Shown: positions 30,756-40,560 of the stretch, piece by piece
Layout: every line of letters starts with the position of its first letter
Numbering within the stretch: the first letter of the stretch is position 1
Assembly (NCBI RefSeq): GCF_040712315.1
Contig: NC_134013.1
Coordinates: 40,635,001-40,699,000, forward strand
DNA: 64,000 bases
Origin: Castanea sativa
Lineage: Eukaryota; Streptophyta; Magnoliopsida; Fagales; Fagaceae
Direction of reading: 5' to 3'
Translations under genes and position numbers: made by a program
Notes under the pieces: model-generated
The model's input: only the letters and a program-made list of their open reading frames with translations
What the model was told of the DNA's origin: nothing
The model's database searches: none

Positions 30756-31466
30756 TGGTCCCCAAACCTATTAGAGCCGATGTCTTGGGCAAAGGATTTG
30801 GGCCCCCAATTTATTTATTAGTAGGTTTCCTAACAATCCTACGGGAACGGTTTCAAACACAAACTAAATAGTCCAATTTGTATTATTTTAGTGAAATTTT
30901 TAAACCTACACCCCTTACCCTCTAATAGTTCTTCTCCCTTATTTGCTCACACTCCTTCTTTCTCTGCTTCCTCTCTTTTATCCTCGTTTTTCCCCATTTT
31001 TTCCAACTAACCCCCACTTGTTTGCCTTCCCTCTCCTTATATAGTCTCTCCTTAGTGGGGTTCTAATCATTATTGTTTCACCAATTTCCATGCATTTCCA
31101 CTTTCGCCAGAATCCCAAGAAACCATCATGCCTTTTGAGGATTCTCTTGAAACTTGTTCTAGACACCAAATAGTGCTCGGTAGCGAGTTCCCCAAAGGCA
31201 CTAACAACTCTCGACAACTATCTTTAGTCTAATTGTTTCTTCATCGATTTCCCACCACCTCACTAGTCGGTAGTGGGTTGAACAATATGGGATTCCCCCG
31301 AGTGATAATTTCTAAGTCCCAATATATGTATTGTCAGGCTAAGCTCATTCCAACCGGGTTTAGGTCCACTTCCATCTTATGGGCTGGCTTTGGCTACTTA
31401 AGCCAATCTTGGGCCATAGTTAAGTGGGTTGGTACTGATTCACTGGGCCCAAACCCCCCATATATG
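30756..31466 (-). repeat. 5' LTR of the third gypsy element (outer limit approximate)
   Basis: On the minus strand it begins near ATGGGGGGTTTGGGCCCAG (31466) and ends GGACCA before the primer site. GTTTGGGCCCA openings are typical of this LTR type; compare GCATTGGGCCCAGTAA at 39008. Without a second copy the outer limit may be off by tens of bases. Confidence 0.5.
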
Positions 31467-31856
31467 TCATTTTCACATGCTATTGTACATATTATCTCTT
31501 ACTCTCTCAAGCTACCTATATATATACACGTGTGTGTATTTAAATGACATGATTGTAATATAAAATTTTGAAGTTTAAATTTACACATTTTTTTTTTCAA
31601 AAGCCAAATAGTCAAATATAAGGGTTATTTTTCAAAGAATTAATATTAAGCATTAATCAAAACATGATACTATCTTAGGATAGGTGTGTGGACTCCTAAC
31701 ACATTCCCCTTATGTAACGAAATTCCTAAGTCCATATCTTTAGTTCAAGATGTTTGACATATCACTTAGCTTAGAAATCATTAGGGTGAAATCCTTAGTC
31801 AATTAATAAGTATAAAATGGATAGACATAGGTGACCAATCACCTTAGAAACCAACG
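31467..31856 (+). repeat. Tat-type LTR remnant, left part (target of the next element)
   Basis: Contains GTGTGTGGACTCCTAACACA near 31684, resembling the 'cluster of name-changing' region seen in Tat LTRs at 54200 and 37690. After the nested element the sequence resumes GTTTTGTGGCAACTCTAATA (36082), like the LTR tail/primer zone GTGGCGACTC at 54491. It is probably one LTR interrupted by the element at 31857-36078. Confidence 0.4.
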
Positions 31857-33392
31857 TGATAGGCTAAGAATGTATTGACCCATTTGGTAAATTAATCAAT
31901 TAATTAGCCAAGTTAATTATATAGATTCAATTACATGCAATAAGCGTGGTAGCATAAACAAATCACCAATTATACTAAATGCAGCGGAAAATAATTTGAC
32001 ACGGGTGATTTGTTTACGAATGGGGAAAACCACCAAGGCAAAACCCCACCGGGTGAATTTAAGGTCACCACTCCCGAGAATCCATTATTATCAAAACAAG
32101 CTGTTACAAGTAAAGAAATCCCAGTACATTATACCAACCTACAGTTGAACCCTTACCCCAATACCCAATTGGGCTTGTAATGTAGTGACAATCTCTCCTT
32201 TCAATGCACGGCTCCAAGTACGTGACTAACCAATTGATGCACGGATCCAAGTACATGACTAACACACACTAACTTAAGTAAGATGTTGATTGCAAAGTTC
32301 TTTAGTTCATCCAACGATGAAGATCAAAAAGCTCCTTGGTTACAAAACTCTTGGCGCAAAGACGCAGTAGCTTCTTCAAGGAATATGATGAACTAGGGCA
32401 AATTGTCTCTGGTCACAATATGCATGAACAGGGGTAGAGCCAGAAATTTTTGTTTGGGTGGGGCCGATTTGTGTTCCTAATTTATTAGTTTATACAAACT
32501 TTCATACACATACAAAAACACATGCATCTATATACATACACAAAAATTAGTACATTTCATAATGAATCCTTAAAATGTAATGTTTCATAGAATTAAATTA
32601 ATCTTTCACCATCTTCCATAGTGAAATCCTTACAATTTTCATTTTCAATATAAGTTACCAAATTGTCTACAATTGTGACTAAAAAAATTTCAATTGAATT
32701 AATGAAGTGTTCAAAGACATGAATGATCTAAAACTTTAAGAAATACGAGAACACATTTTACCATATAAAATGAATTTGAGAAACAATACGTTCTCTATAA
32801 GTACTAGACAAATTGGACAATTTTTTTAAGAACATTATTGGACCAACTCAAATAATTGGGGGGGCCAAGTCCCATTTTTGAGGGCTAATTATTAAAATAT
32901 TAAATATTTCTATATAGTAAAAAGAAAATTTCAAAAATTTTGGGGGGGCCACCCTAACATGTAGCTCCGCCCCTCTGCATGAATAATGACCTTGCATCTG
33001 CTTGCATCAAGTGAGACGACCCTTAAAATAATCCTTATATATGTCTAGGGTTTTAAGAAAAGAAACCCTATACAAATACACTTGAATATGCATGAAAACA
33101 GATCTGGAAATCTGAATTTTGTAATTCTCGATATATATTGTTTTTGTCGAGCAGCTGTCGAGATTTGTCATTAAACCGCGATAGATATCTATCTGTCAAG
33201 CTTTAATGAACAATACTTATTCATTTGTTTCTTGAAAAGATTTGCATGACTTCAATACTAAACTTGAACTCTTGTTCCTTGAAGTACTAAACCCATCCTA
33301 GATATACCAATTACAAGTAAAGTGCGTTTTGTCAAAAGATTAGCCAATCTTGCATAGCATATGTTCTAACGAGTTCCACATATGTCCTAACA
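31857..33392 (-). repeat. 3' LTR of the non-autonomous element (contains a MITE)
   Basis: Aligns throughout with 35087-36078 except for the 547-base MITE and its duplicated 8 bases. Substitutions are visible at a few per cent of sites, so the insertion is not recent. Confidence 0.93.
32429..32975. mobile_element. hAT-type MITE with 8-bp duplication TGCATGAA
   Basis: Ends CAGGGGTAGAGCCAGAAATT and (reverse) GAGGGGCGGAGCTACATGTT. It is flanked by TGCATGAA at 32421-32428 and 32976-32983. The sister LTR at 35650-35657 has the uninterrupted site TGTATGAATAATGAC, directly proving insertion. Inside it is AT-rich with no gene. The CAGGGGCGGAGCC terminus is a widespread plant hAT signature. Confidence 0.95.
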
Positions 33393-33943
33393 ATCTCCCC
33401 CTTTGGCAATTCGTGACAAAACCACAAAAAACAAAAGAAGTATGAGAGAAGTCATTAATCACTAAACTCATAAACACTTATTGAATACGATAAAATCTAA
33501 TCCTAACACAAACTCTTGAAAAACTTTGCAAGAAGAGAGTTCATGGCATAATAGATTTTGACAACCTGTCTTTCTGAAACACTTTAAACAAAATTCATCA
33601 AGTCATCTTAATGTGAAACAGAAATAAAAAATTGCATACATAAAGAAACATGTGTATAAAGAGAGAAAAGAAACAACACATGGAGAGATAGGTGAAAAAG
33701 AAACATACATCATATATATATATATATATATATGTATATATCAGTAAGAGTACAATGTATGTAACTGAAAGGTCACAAGACCAGTCTACAAAAGGATAAT
33801 GTAACTAAAAGAAAGAAAAGAAAAGTATATAAAGTCCTCACTACATCCCTCATAAAAGTAAACTCTCCTCCTAAATACATGACTACTCTTATCCCAAAAC
33901 TACTCCCCCTTTTTTGTCACGAGTGACAAAAGATAAGCCATCA
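33393..33943 (-). other. 3' noncoding part and polypurine tract of the non-autonomous element
   Basis: Polypurine tract at 33407-33393 next to the LTR. A second purine run with an adjacent palindrome TTTTGTCACGAGTGACAAAA lies at 33912-33931. An (AT)n run is at 33712-33733. No coding frame. Confidence 0.75.
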
Positions 33944-35068
33944 CTAAGAGGTCGTCTCATTATCACCGGAAGAGCTAGCATCCTCATCCTCATCCTCATC
34001 ATCAACATCCTCATCCGCCGAAGCCTTGGGTGAATGGGAGGGAGAAGCAATGAAGCCACCCATCTGAGCTTACCGTCAAGTGATACGGCTAATACGGGTG
34101 TTCACCTAACACAACTCATCACTAAGAGTGTCAAGGCGAGCATCCATGCGCTCAAGTAGGACCATGATGGCCTCAAGAGTCACACCACTCGCAGAATAAG
34201 AAGGAGTAGAAGTGGATAGAGTGGTAGAAGCTGAAGGATTCGTTGTCTCGGTCTGTGGATGCTTCGGTCGAAGCTGGGCCTTGCTTCGTCGAACAAATGT
34301 TGTGCTAATGGCTCCCATGATAGGATAGAAGGGAGAATCAGGAAGAGGGATAGAAAGATGGCGAAGAATCCGCGTGATAGCCAGAGGAAAAAGAGCTTAT
34401 CACGGGTCGCCGTATCTCTATAGACATCAATGAGAGAAAGAATGAAGTAAGAAGGAAAGTCTATAGAGAGGTCCTTAAGGAGGGATAGCAAAAACCGAGT
34501 ATGAGGCTCTGTAATAGAGTTATAGTGAGACAGTGGATAAAGAACAAATGTCATCACCATGTTTAGGAATTGTGGACCTTTTGCAAAGTCCGAACATGAG
34601 GTGTTTTGACGACCACCCCATATGGAAGGTCTTTCACAAAAGTGAGATATGAGCTCGTCTTTAGACACAATCCTTAGATGCTGATGAGTGGGATAGTCAG
34701 GATGCGCTACACACGAAACGCGTAGTATCTCAGATACAAGATCCGAAGTGACTACAATACGTGTACCTCTGATTGCGTAGCAAACCAAGGCACATAGGTA
34801 TCGATACTGTGCATATTGGAGTAAAACTCCTATATGATCACGATAGGACAACTCACAGGTATCTTACAGAGAGATTCCCATTCCCGACTGTGAATGACAG
34901 TGGGTAAAGCAATATTAGAAAAATCCGATAGAACCAAGTAGCACTCATGATGAAAGCCACGTTTAGAAAAGTTCTCCAAGAAGTCCTTATGGGCCTTCTC
35001 ATCATGGAACCAAACGTGAGAGGGGGTAGGATCAGAAGAAGATGTCCAGGAATGAAGAGGGTTCTGAG
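33944..35068 (-). pseudogene. Captured gene: 'putative plant transposon protein' domain-like frame
   Basis: Minus strand blocks: VWFHDEKAHKDFLENFSKRG, HECYLVLSDFSNIALPTVIH, LCKIPVSCPIVII-stop-EFYSNMHSIDTYVP, a frameshift, RGTRIVVTSDLVSEILRVS, HFCERPSIWGGRQN, FLNMVMTFVLYPLSHYNSIT and DLSIDFPSYFILSLIDVYRD. It then runs through LDTLSDELC to an acidic C-terminus (ADEDVDDEDEDEDASSSGDN) and TAG at 33944. The EFY-N ... RG..I..T...+SE+L pattern is that of the plant-specific domain annotated as 'putative plant transposon protein' (I believe PF20167). At least two stops and a frameshift make this copy defective. Confidence 0.65.
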
Positions 35069-35086
35069 ACGGAGTGGATTTGCATT

Positions 35087-36078
35087 TGATAGGCCAAGAA
35101 TGTATTGACCCCTTTGGTAAATTAATCAATTAATTAGCCAAGTTAATTAATTAGATTCAATTACATGCAATAAGCATGGTAGCACAAACAAATCACCAAT
35201 TATACTAAATGCAGCGGAAAATAAATTTGACACGGGTGATTTGTTTACAAATGGGGAAAACAACCAAGGCAAAACCCCACCAGGTGAATTTAAGGTCACC
35301 ACTCCTGAGAATCCACAATTATCAAAACAAGCGATTACAAGTAAAGGAATCTTAGTACATTATACCAAACTACAGTTGAACCCTTACCCCAATACCTAAT
35401 TGAACTTGTAATGTAGTAACAATCTCTACTTTCAATGCATGGCTCCAAGTACGTGACTAACCAATTGATGCACGGATCCAATTACGTGACTAACACACCA
35501 ACTTAAGGAAGATGTTGGCTGCAAAGTTCTTCAATTCATCCAACGATGAAGATCAAGAAGCTCCTTGGTTACAAAACCCTTGGTGCAAAGACGCAGTAGC
35601 TTCTTCAAGGAATATTATAAACTAGGGCAAATTGTCTCTGATCACAATATGTATGAATAATGACTTTGCATCTGCTTGCATCAAGTGAGATGACTCTTAA
35701 AATAATCCTTATATATGTCTAGGGTTGTGAGAAAAGAAACCCTATACAAATACACTTGGATATGCATGAAAATAGATTTGGTAATCTGAATTTCGTAATT
35801 TTCGATAGATACTGTTTCTGTTGAGCAGTTGTCGAGATTCGTCATTAAACCTTAATAGATATCTATTTGTTAAGAAATCTGTCGAGCTTTAATGAACAAC
35901 ACTTCTTCACTTGTTTCTTGAATAGATTTACACGGCTTCAATACTAACTTGAACTCTTGTTCCTTGAAGTACTAAACCCATCCTAGATCTACCCAATTAC
36001 AAGTAAAGTGTGTTTTGTTAAAGGATTAGCCAATCTTACATAACATATGTTCTAACAAGTTCCACATATGTCCTAACA
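35087..36078 (-). repeat. 5' LTR of the non-autonomous element
   Basis: 992 bases, TGTTAGGACATATGTGGAAC to CTTGGCCTATCA (minus strand). It lacks the MITE found in the partner LTR. No recognisable Met-tRNA primer site follows it; the captured-gene frame starts almost immediately, so the primer site is lost or unusual. Confidence 0.93.
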
Positions 36079-36332
36079 CAACGTTTTGTGGCAACTCTAA
36101 TAAAATGGAAAGATAAAAATAGACTCAATAAAGCACACACGTACACCCAAGTGTCCAATTATCACACGAAATTTACATTGTGTCTTGCCAAATAAACTCC
36201 CACCCACAAAACAGTTGGGGGGTCAACCGTCCGAAATCTGACGTCGACACTCTGAGAAAACCTTTGCTCTAGTAGCTCATTTTTCTTTTGTTTGCACTCA
36301 CATTGTGGTTTCTACTTCTTGCCATTAGGCCT
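36079..36332 (+). repeat. Tat-type LTR remnant, right part
   Basis: Continues the sequence interrupted at 31856 (duplicated CAACG, then GTTTTGTGGCAACTCTAATA). No genes; it grades into copia sequence. Confidence 0.35.
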
Positions 36333-37333
36333 TATTTCAAATGGATGTGAAGAATATAATCCTCATAGTGGACATAGCTGAAGAAGTTTACATGTATCTA
36401 CCCTTAGGCTTCTTTCATCCTCCCCACAAAGTGTATTGACTATGCCAGGCACTATATGGGACTTAAGCAAGCCCCACAAGCATAAATCAGCTAGTTTAGG
36501 TCCATCTTTCACAACTTGGATATCCCACCAACTTCTATGAGCTAGTCCTATCCATCCGATTCAGAGACCATGATATCATATTCTTTTGTTAAATGTAAAT
36601 GACATAATTGTAACATGTGATAATTAGCGAGGTATTCAAGAACTCAAGCAGTTCCTTGGCTAACACTTCAGGATGATAGATTTAGGCCCCCCAAAGCTAC
36701 TTTCTTAGTCTTAATATTTCCTCATCATTTGATAGATGCTATCTTATTTAGACCAAGTACTATACCTTAGAACTTATCTTTTTAGCTAGTCTTATAGATA
36801 GTGAGATAGTCGACACACCCATCGAGTACAGCATTCGCTTAAATGCTCATGCTAGCAAACCCCTTTCATGATGGTGCATATTATAGGCAGCTAGTTAGGA
36901 GTTTTGTCTATCTCACAGTCACTCAGCCAGACATCTCGTCAGTTAGTTCAAGGCAACTCGATGTTGTTTTACTTAGAACCATTTGATATCTGAAAATGTA
37001 CCTTGTTCTATGGACTTCATTTCTACTTCAGGTCACCATGAACATTTCAAGAATGCATACACCAATGCCAACTAGGCAGGGGGTCCCGTTGATCGATGTT
37101 CCATTGATAGATCTTGCTTTTTGCTTGGGGATCATATTATATCTTGGTGCAATAATAAGCAAACTGTAGTTGATTTCTCTAATATGAAAGCTGAATATCG
37201 AGCACTCACTAACACCACAATGGAGCTCCTTTGTCTACTCTTGCTTCTGAAAGACATAGGTGTTGAATGCTCTAATGCAGTATTGAATCACTATAACAAT
37301 CAGAGTGCAATTCAAATTGCTTACAATGTGTGA
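36333..37333 (+). pseudogene. Ty1/copia reverse transcriptase-RNase H remnant
   Basis: Plus-strand reading: FQMDVKNIILIVDIAEEVYM, PLGFFHPPHKVY, then GLKQAP-like remains; NVNDIIV near 36590 is in the place of the YVDD active site, so catalysis is lost. QELKQFL..HFRMIDLGPPK follows. RNase H is readable at 37121-37333: IISWCNNKQTVVDFSNMKAE, YRALTNTTMELLCLLLLLKD and NHYNNQSAIQIAYN (family: D-N-x-S-A-I). No LTR, gag or integrase accompanies it. Confidence 0.85.
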
Positions 37334-37439
37334 GAGACCAAGTCCCTAGCCCGAATCTTTTCAATGGTTTGGCATAACCCACGTGAATGGATGGGGTCAT
37401 GTTGGTGTCTCTCAAATTATAGTAGAGGTCTTATCGTTC

Positions 37440-38650
37440 TATCTTCTCCTCTAGATTAAGGGTTTTACATGGAGCTGCCACTTATTTAATCGGAAAAATA
37501 AGAAAACCTAAATTGAAAAGTACATCTTTATTGATGAATTGAAATGGTATATTTTCGTGAAATAACTAAATATTTCATGGCGTTGTCCTAAGTACATGTC
37601 CTTGAATCCTAGTTACATTCTACAAAGATAAAATTACATGGAAAAGAATTGATCTAAGTTTGGAAGTTAGGTTACAAGATGTGAAGGTGTTAGACACCCA
37701 CCTTGCTCAATAAAACCAGTCTTCTAGACTTTGGTGGCCAATTGCATATCACATCATTTAAAAAATTATAGAATCCAAAAACATGTGATTAAGAACATTG
37801 AAGTAAACATTCATAGGCGTGGTGAAAACCCTATTTTGGACATGCAAAAGCATTAAAACAAGGTAATTATGTGTGTATCATATGATAAATCCTAATCTAA
37901 GAGCAAGTGATCATATTATTTGAATTGAAAAACCCTAGAAACATGTTTAACATGGAAAAAATAGAACAACCTAGATCTAACATGCTAGTATTCAAGAACA
38001 TGTGAGGAATTAGAAGTAAAAACATGCTTGATTCTACAGAACCAGGGCAAAATTCAAATGAGAAAGGTTTAGAAACCTTACTTACTCTTATACGCACTAG
38101 CACTTCAAGCAAGAAAGCTTCTATAGAGTGAGATTTGTTAATAGGAAGTTAATAGTTTGATACCAAGAGGACCAAAACACCAAATGAATTTTCCTACTAA
38201 CAACTCTAAAGAGTAGGGATAGAGAGAAGTGAAGAAATTTCAGGTTTTTCTCTGAAATTTGGGTTACTTTGAATTGATGTTAGAATGGGGGAATTTATAC
38301 TGAATGTTGGTGGTCAGGAATGAGTCTCCGAGCAATTTAGGACTCAAGGAAGCTTAGATTTTCTGTGTGAAAGTGTAGGGTGCAATGTCAAACTGAGTGG
38401 GGAGCATGCTGGGCAGGGAAGGAAATCTGGGGTTCTTGTCTAAGTACCAATCGGCACTAGGTCCTAATCCTCCCTAGATCTTTTCATTTTCGGTTCAATT
38501 TTTTCCCATTCAGCTGTGGTTTGATTTCCCCTTCGAATTTTCACTCATTGTTTTAGACTTTCTTGGTCCTTATGCTCATAAAATAAATTCCAATATTATT
38601 AAATTAATAAATCAATTTATTTGACTAATCAGTTTTTGCCAATTTTGTTG
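37440..38650 (-). repeat. Probable Tat-type LTR remnant
   Basis: On the minus strand the sequence ends CCGATTAAATAAGTGGCAGC near 37470, recalling the ATAAGTGGCGACTCC tail at 54488. CAATAAAGATG near 37535 would be its polyadenylation signal, and GTGTCTAACACCTTCAC (37700) its R-region landmark. The 38450 region shares 'accaatcggcact' wording with the Tat solo LTR at 52870-52930. Boundaries and duplication were not found. Confidence 0.45.
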
Positions 38651-39001
38651 GGAAACAGTTAATGCTGTCTCCAGATTGAATCAGTTGTGTGCAACCTCAC
38701 AATAAACCATATACTCAATCAATAGCATTATGAAACATCATTTAATTTAAATTGGATGAAAAATATACCAACTAGAATTAAAGTTTATAATCACATGTGG
38801 CCTGGACTCAATTCATGCAAGTGCACATTAATTGTTATAACTTGTTTTCAAGATATCTTTCATTCCAGTTGTTTGATTAAAACTCATGAACTATCATTTT
38901 GATCAATGTGATTTTAAGATTCACTTTATGCAATGTATTTGAAAATCTAGTGGCCAAAATTATAGTTCTATCCCAGTGGTGATATGCAATGGAATGCAGA
39001 T
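38651..39001. other. AT-rich spacer, nothing identified
   Basis: No coding frame, terminal repeat or structured RNA was recognised here. Confidence 0.4.
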
Positions 39002-39848
39002 TGTAGGGGCATTGGGCCCAGTAATTTACCAAGGATGGCCTAACGAAGTCTTTTGGGCTAGAAACCCAAATCCGAAGACGTCAAAATGATCTTGGAGTAT
39101 CTGAATGTATCTCATAAAGAAATGCCAAGTAAAGATATGATAAACGGATGACCAAGTTAGGTCCGAGGAGAAGATGTGTCCTCGGATTGTTAAGCCGAGG
39201 ACATAGGAAGAGAGGTTTAGTGTCCCCGGGCTATGTTATAAAGAATCCTACAACTACGGGAATACACAGTACACGTGGAGGACAATAGAAGGAGCGGTGT
39301 AAATATCTAAGGTAAAGCTGCTACCACCGCCCATACATTAAAAGCTCTGTAATTGATACGTTGACTGCATAGATGGAAGGATGGGACCCCAACATGGAGT
39401 TTGGAACTTGGTCCCTAACCCCAGCGGGCTTTAGGGAAGAATTGATGGGACAAGTATCCAAAATCAGCATTGTAACCATGAGGTGGAAGATGATGAAGAG
39501 GAGAAGAAGAAATATAAATAAAGGGGAAGACATACGAAGAAAGGAGAGGCTTTTTCAGTAAGAAAAAGGGCCAATAGTATATGATAATCAAGAATTGTAT
39601 CCAAACTTTAGGAAATACTGTTATAAATTATCCTCAGATTGTGTCCGAAGAGGAATTTTCAGTCTTACTCTTGTAAACAACTCTTCATTTTGTGGCATTG
39701 GGCCCAAAGCCCGTTCTTTTTCTTGTCATCTAAACCATCCTTGAAATCTAGATTACAAACCCATCCTCTACAAATTTTATTGTAAAAAAGGCCTTTCAAG
39801 CCCATTTCCTTCCAGTCATAGTTTGGGAATTTGAATTGTGTCCTTACA
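39002..39848 (+). mobile_element. Gypsy-type solo LTR, imperfect duplication CAGAT/CAGGT
   Basis: Begins TGTAGGGGCATTGGGCCC and ends GTGTCCTTACA. The flanks are CAGAT (38997-39001) and CAGGT (39849-39853), one mismatch. It contains TATAAATAAAGGGG near 39511 (TATA-like), followed by GGCATTGGGCCCAAAGCCCG (39694). The same opening occurs in gypsy LTRs next to TGGCGCC-type primer sites in trees. No internal sequence follows, hence solo. Confidence 0.7.
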
Positions 39849-39951
39849 CAGGTGAAATGTAAATGCAATGCATGTAAGGTTAAATGAGAGTTGCAAAATA
39901 GAGTGTCTACACAACAACATTTTTCTTGAGCGCACCAAATATATTGAGATT

Positions 39952-40166
39952 GAGGGTTTGTTTGGATAGCACTTATTGCTGAAAACTGAAAACTGAAAAC
40001 ACTGTAGCAAAATAATTTTTAAACGTGTAAAAAATACTGTTCATGCCAAAATTACTGTTCATTGGCATAAAATCACTGTTCATGGCCAATGAACAGTGAC
40101 AGATGCGCGTGAAAAAAAAAAAAAAACTCAGACGTGGACGTGCAAACGCGCAATCCAAACGCCCTC
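39952..40166. mobile_element. Short MITE with GAGGG(C/T)GTTTGGAT-type inverted ends
   Basis: Left end GAGGGTTTGTTTGGATAGC; right end reversed GAGGGCGTTTGGATTGCGC. 215 bases. The interior repeats CTGAAAACTGAAAAC and three to four copies of ACTGTTCA, partly as an inverted repeat (ACTGTTCATGGCCA / TGGCCAATGAACAGT), so it can fold strongly. The duplication could not be defined with confidence, so the superfamily is open. Confidence 0.7.
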
Positions 40167-40560
40167 TGATTATCAATTTATTTGTCCCTGCTTACTACAG
40201 GTCGCACTACTGTTATACTCTGTCTCCAAATACTAGCTATTAGCCGATCTCTTTTACCAAAACTTTTCCCCTTGGCCTCTTTCGTGATTTTGTCTTCAAA
40301 CCCAAGTAGATCACACGCAACCTAACATGAGCTTCAGGAGGTTGTTAGAACATAAGCTTAATAGTCCTATGAGCCCATGGTACTATCCATGTAGTACGAG
40401 GTACCATCACTATATTTTGTACTTCATTGTATTATACTTCTGCATTATATATTTAGTGCACTTATATAAAGACAACTCTTAGAGGATTCACATTAAGGTT
40501 TCTAAAAACTTAAAAAAGCTATTTTAAGTATTCATTCCACAAAAGACACACTACAACAAT
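40167..40560. other. Spacer, nothing identified
   Basis: About 390 bases with no recognised gene or repeat end. Its last 8 bases are the ACAACAAT duplicated by the next element. Confidence 0.4.

Larger units (their letters stand above)
23413..31466 (-). mobile_element. Third Ty3/gypsy element (Tat-related), coding on -, with nested hAT
   Basis: Right to left: 5' LTR, primer site, gag, zinc knuckle, protease (split by the hAT), a small unrelated insert where RT and RNase H should be, then integrase to its C-terminal module at 23413. No 3' LTR remains; the element runs directly into Tat-1. Gag wording (ERMEMPRHFTDPPFTIYDGK) matches the Tat/Retand-like gag common in trees and differs clearly from Tat-1 and Tat-2. 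Confidence 0.85.
31857..36078 (-). mobile_element. Complete non-autonomous LTR element carrying a foreign gene, duplication CAACG
   Basis: Both LTRs have the same orientation, 31857-33392 (with a nested MITE) and 35087-36078. LTR termini are TGTTAGGACATATG and TTAGCCTATCA on the minus strand. CAACG flanks it at 31852-31856 and 36079-36083. The 1.7-kb internal part has a copia-like polypurine tract (GCCAAAGGGGGAGAT, 33407-33393) but no gag, protease, RT or integrase; it carries only a plant gene-like frame. It must have moved using enzymes of a copia relative. Confidence 0.93.
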
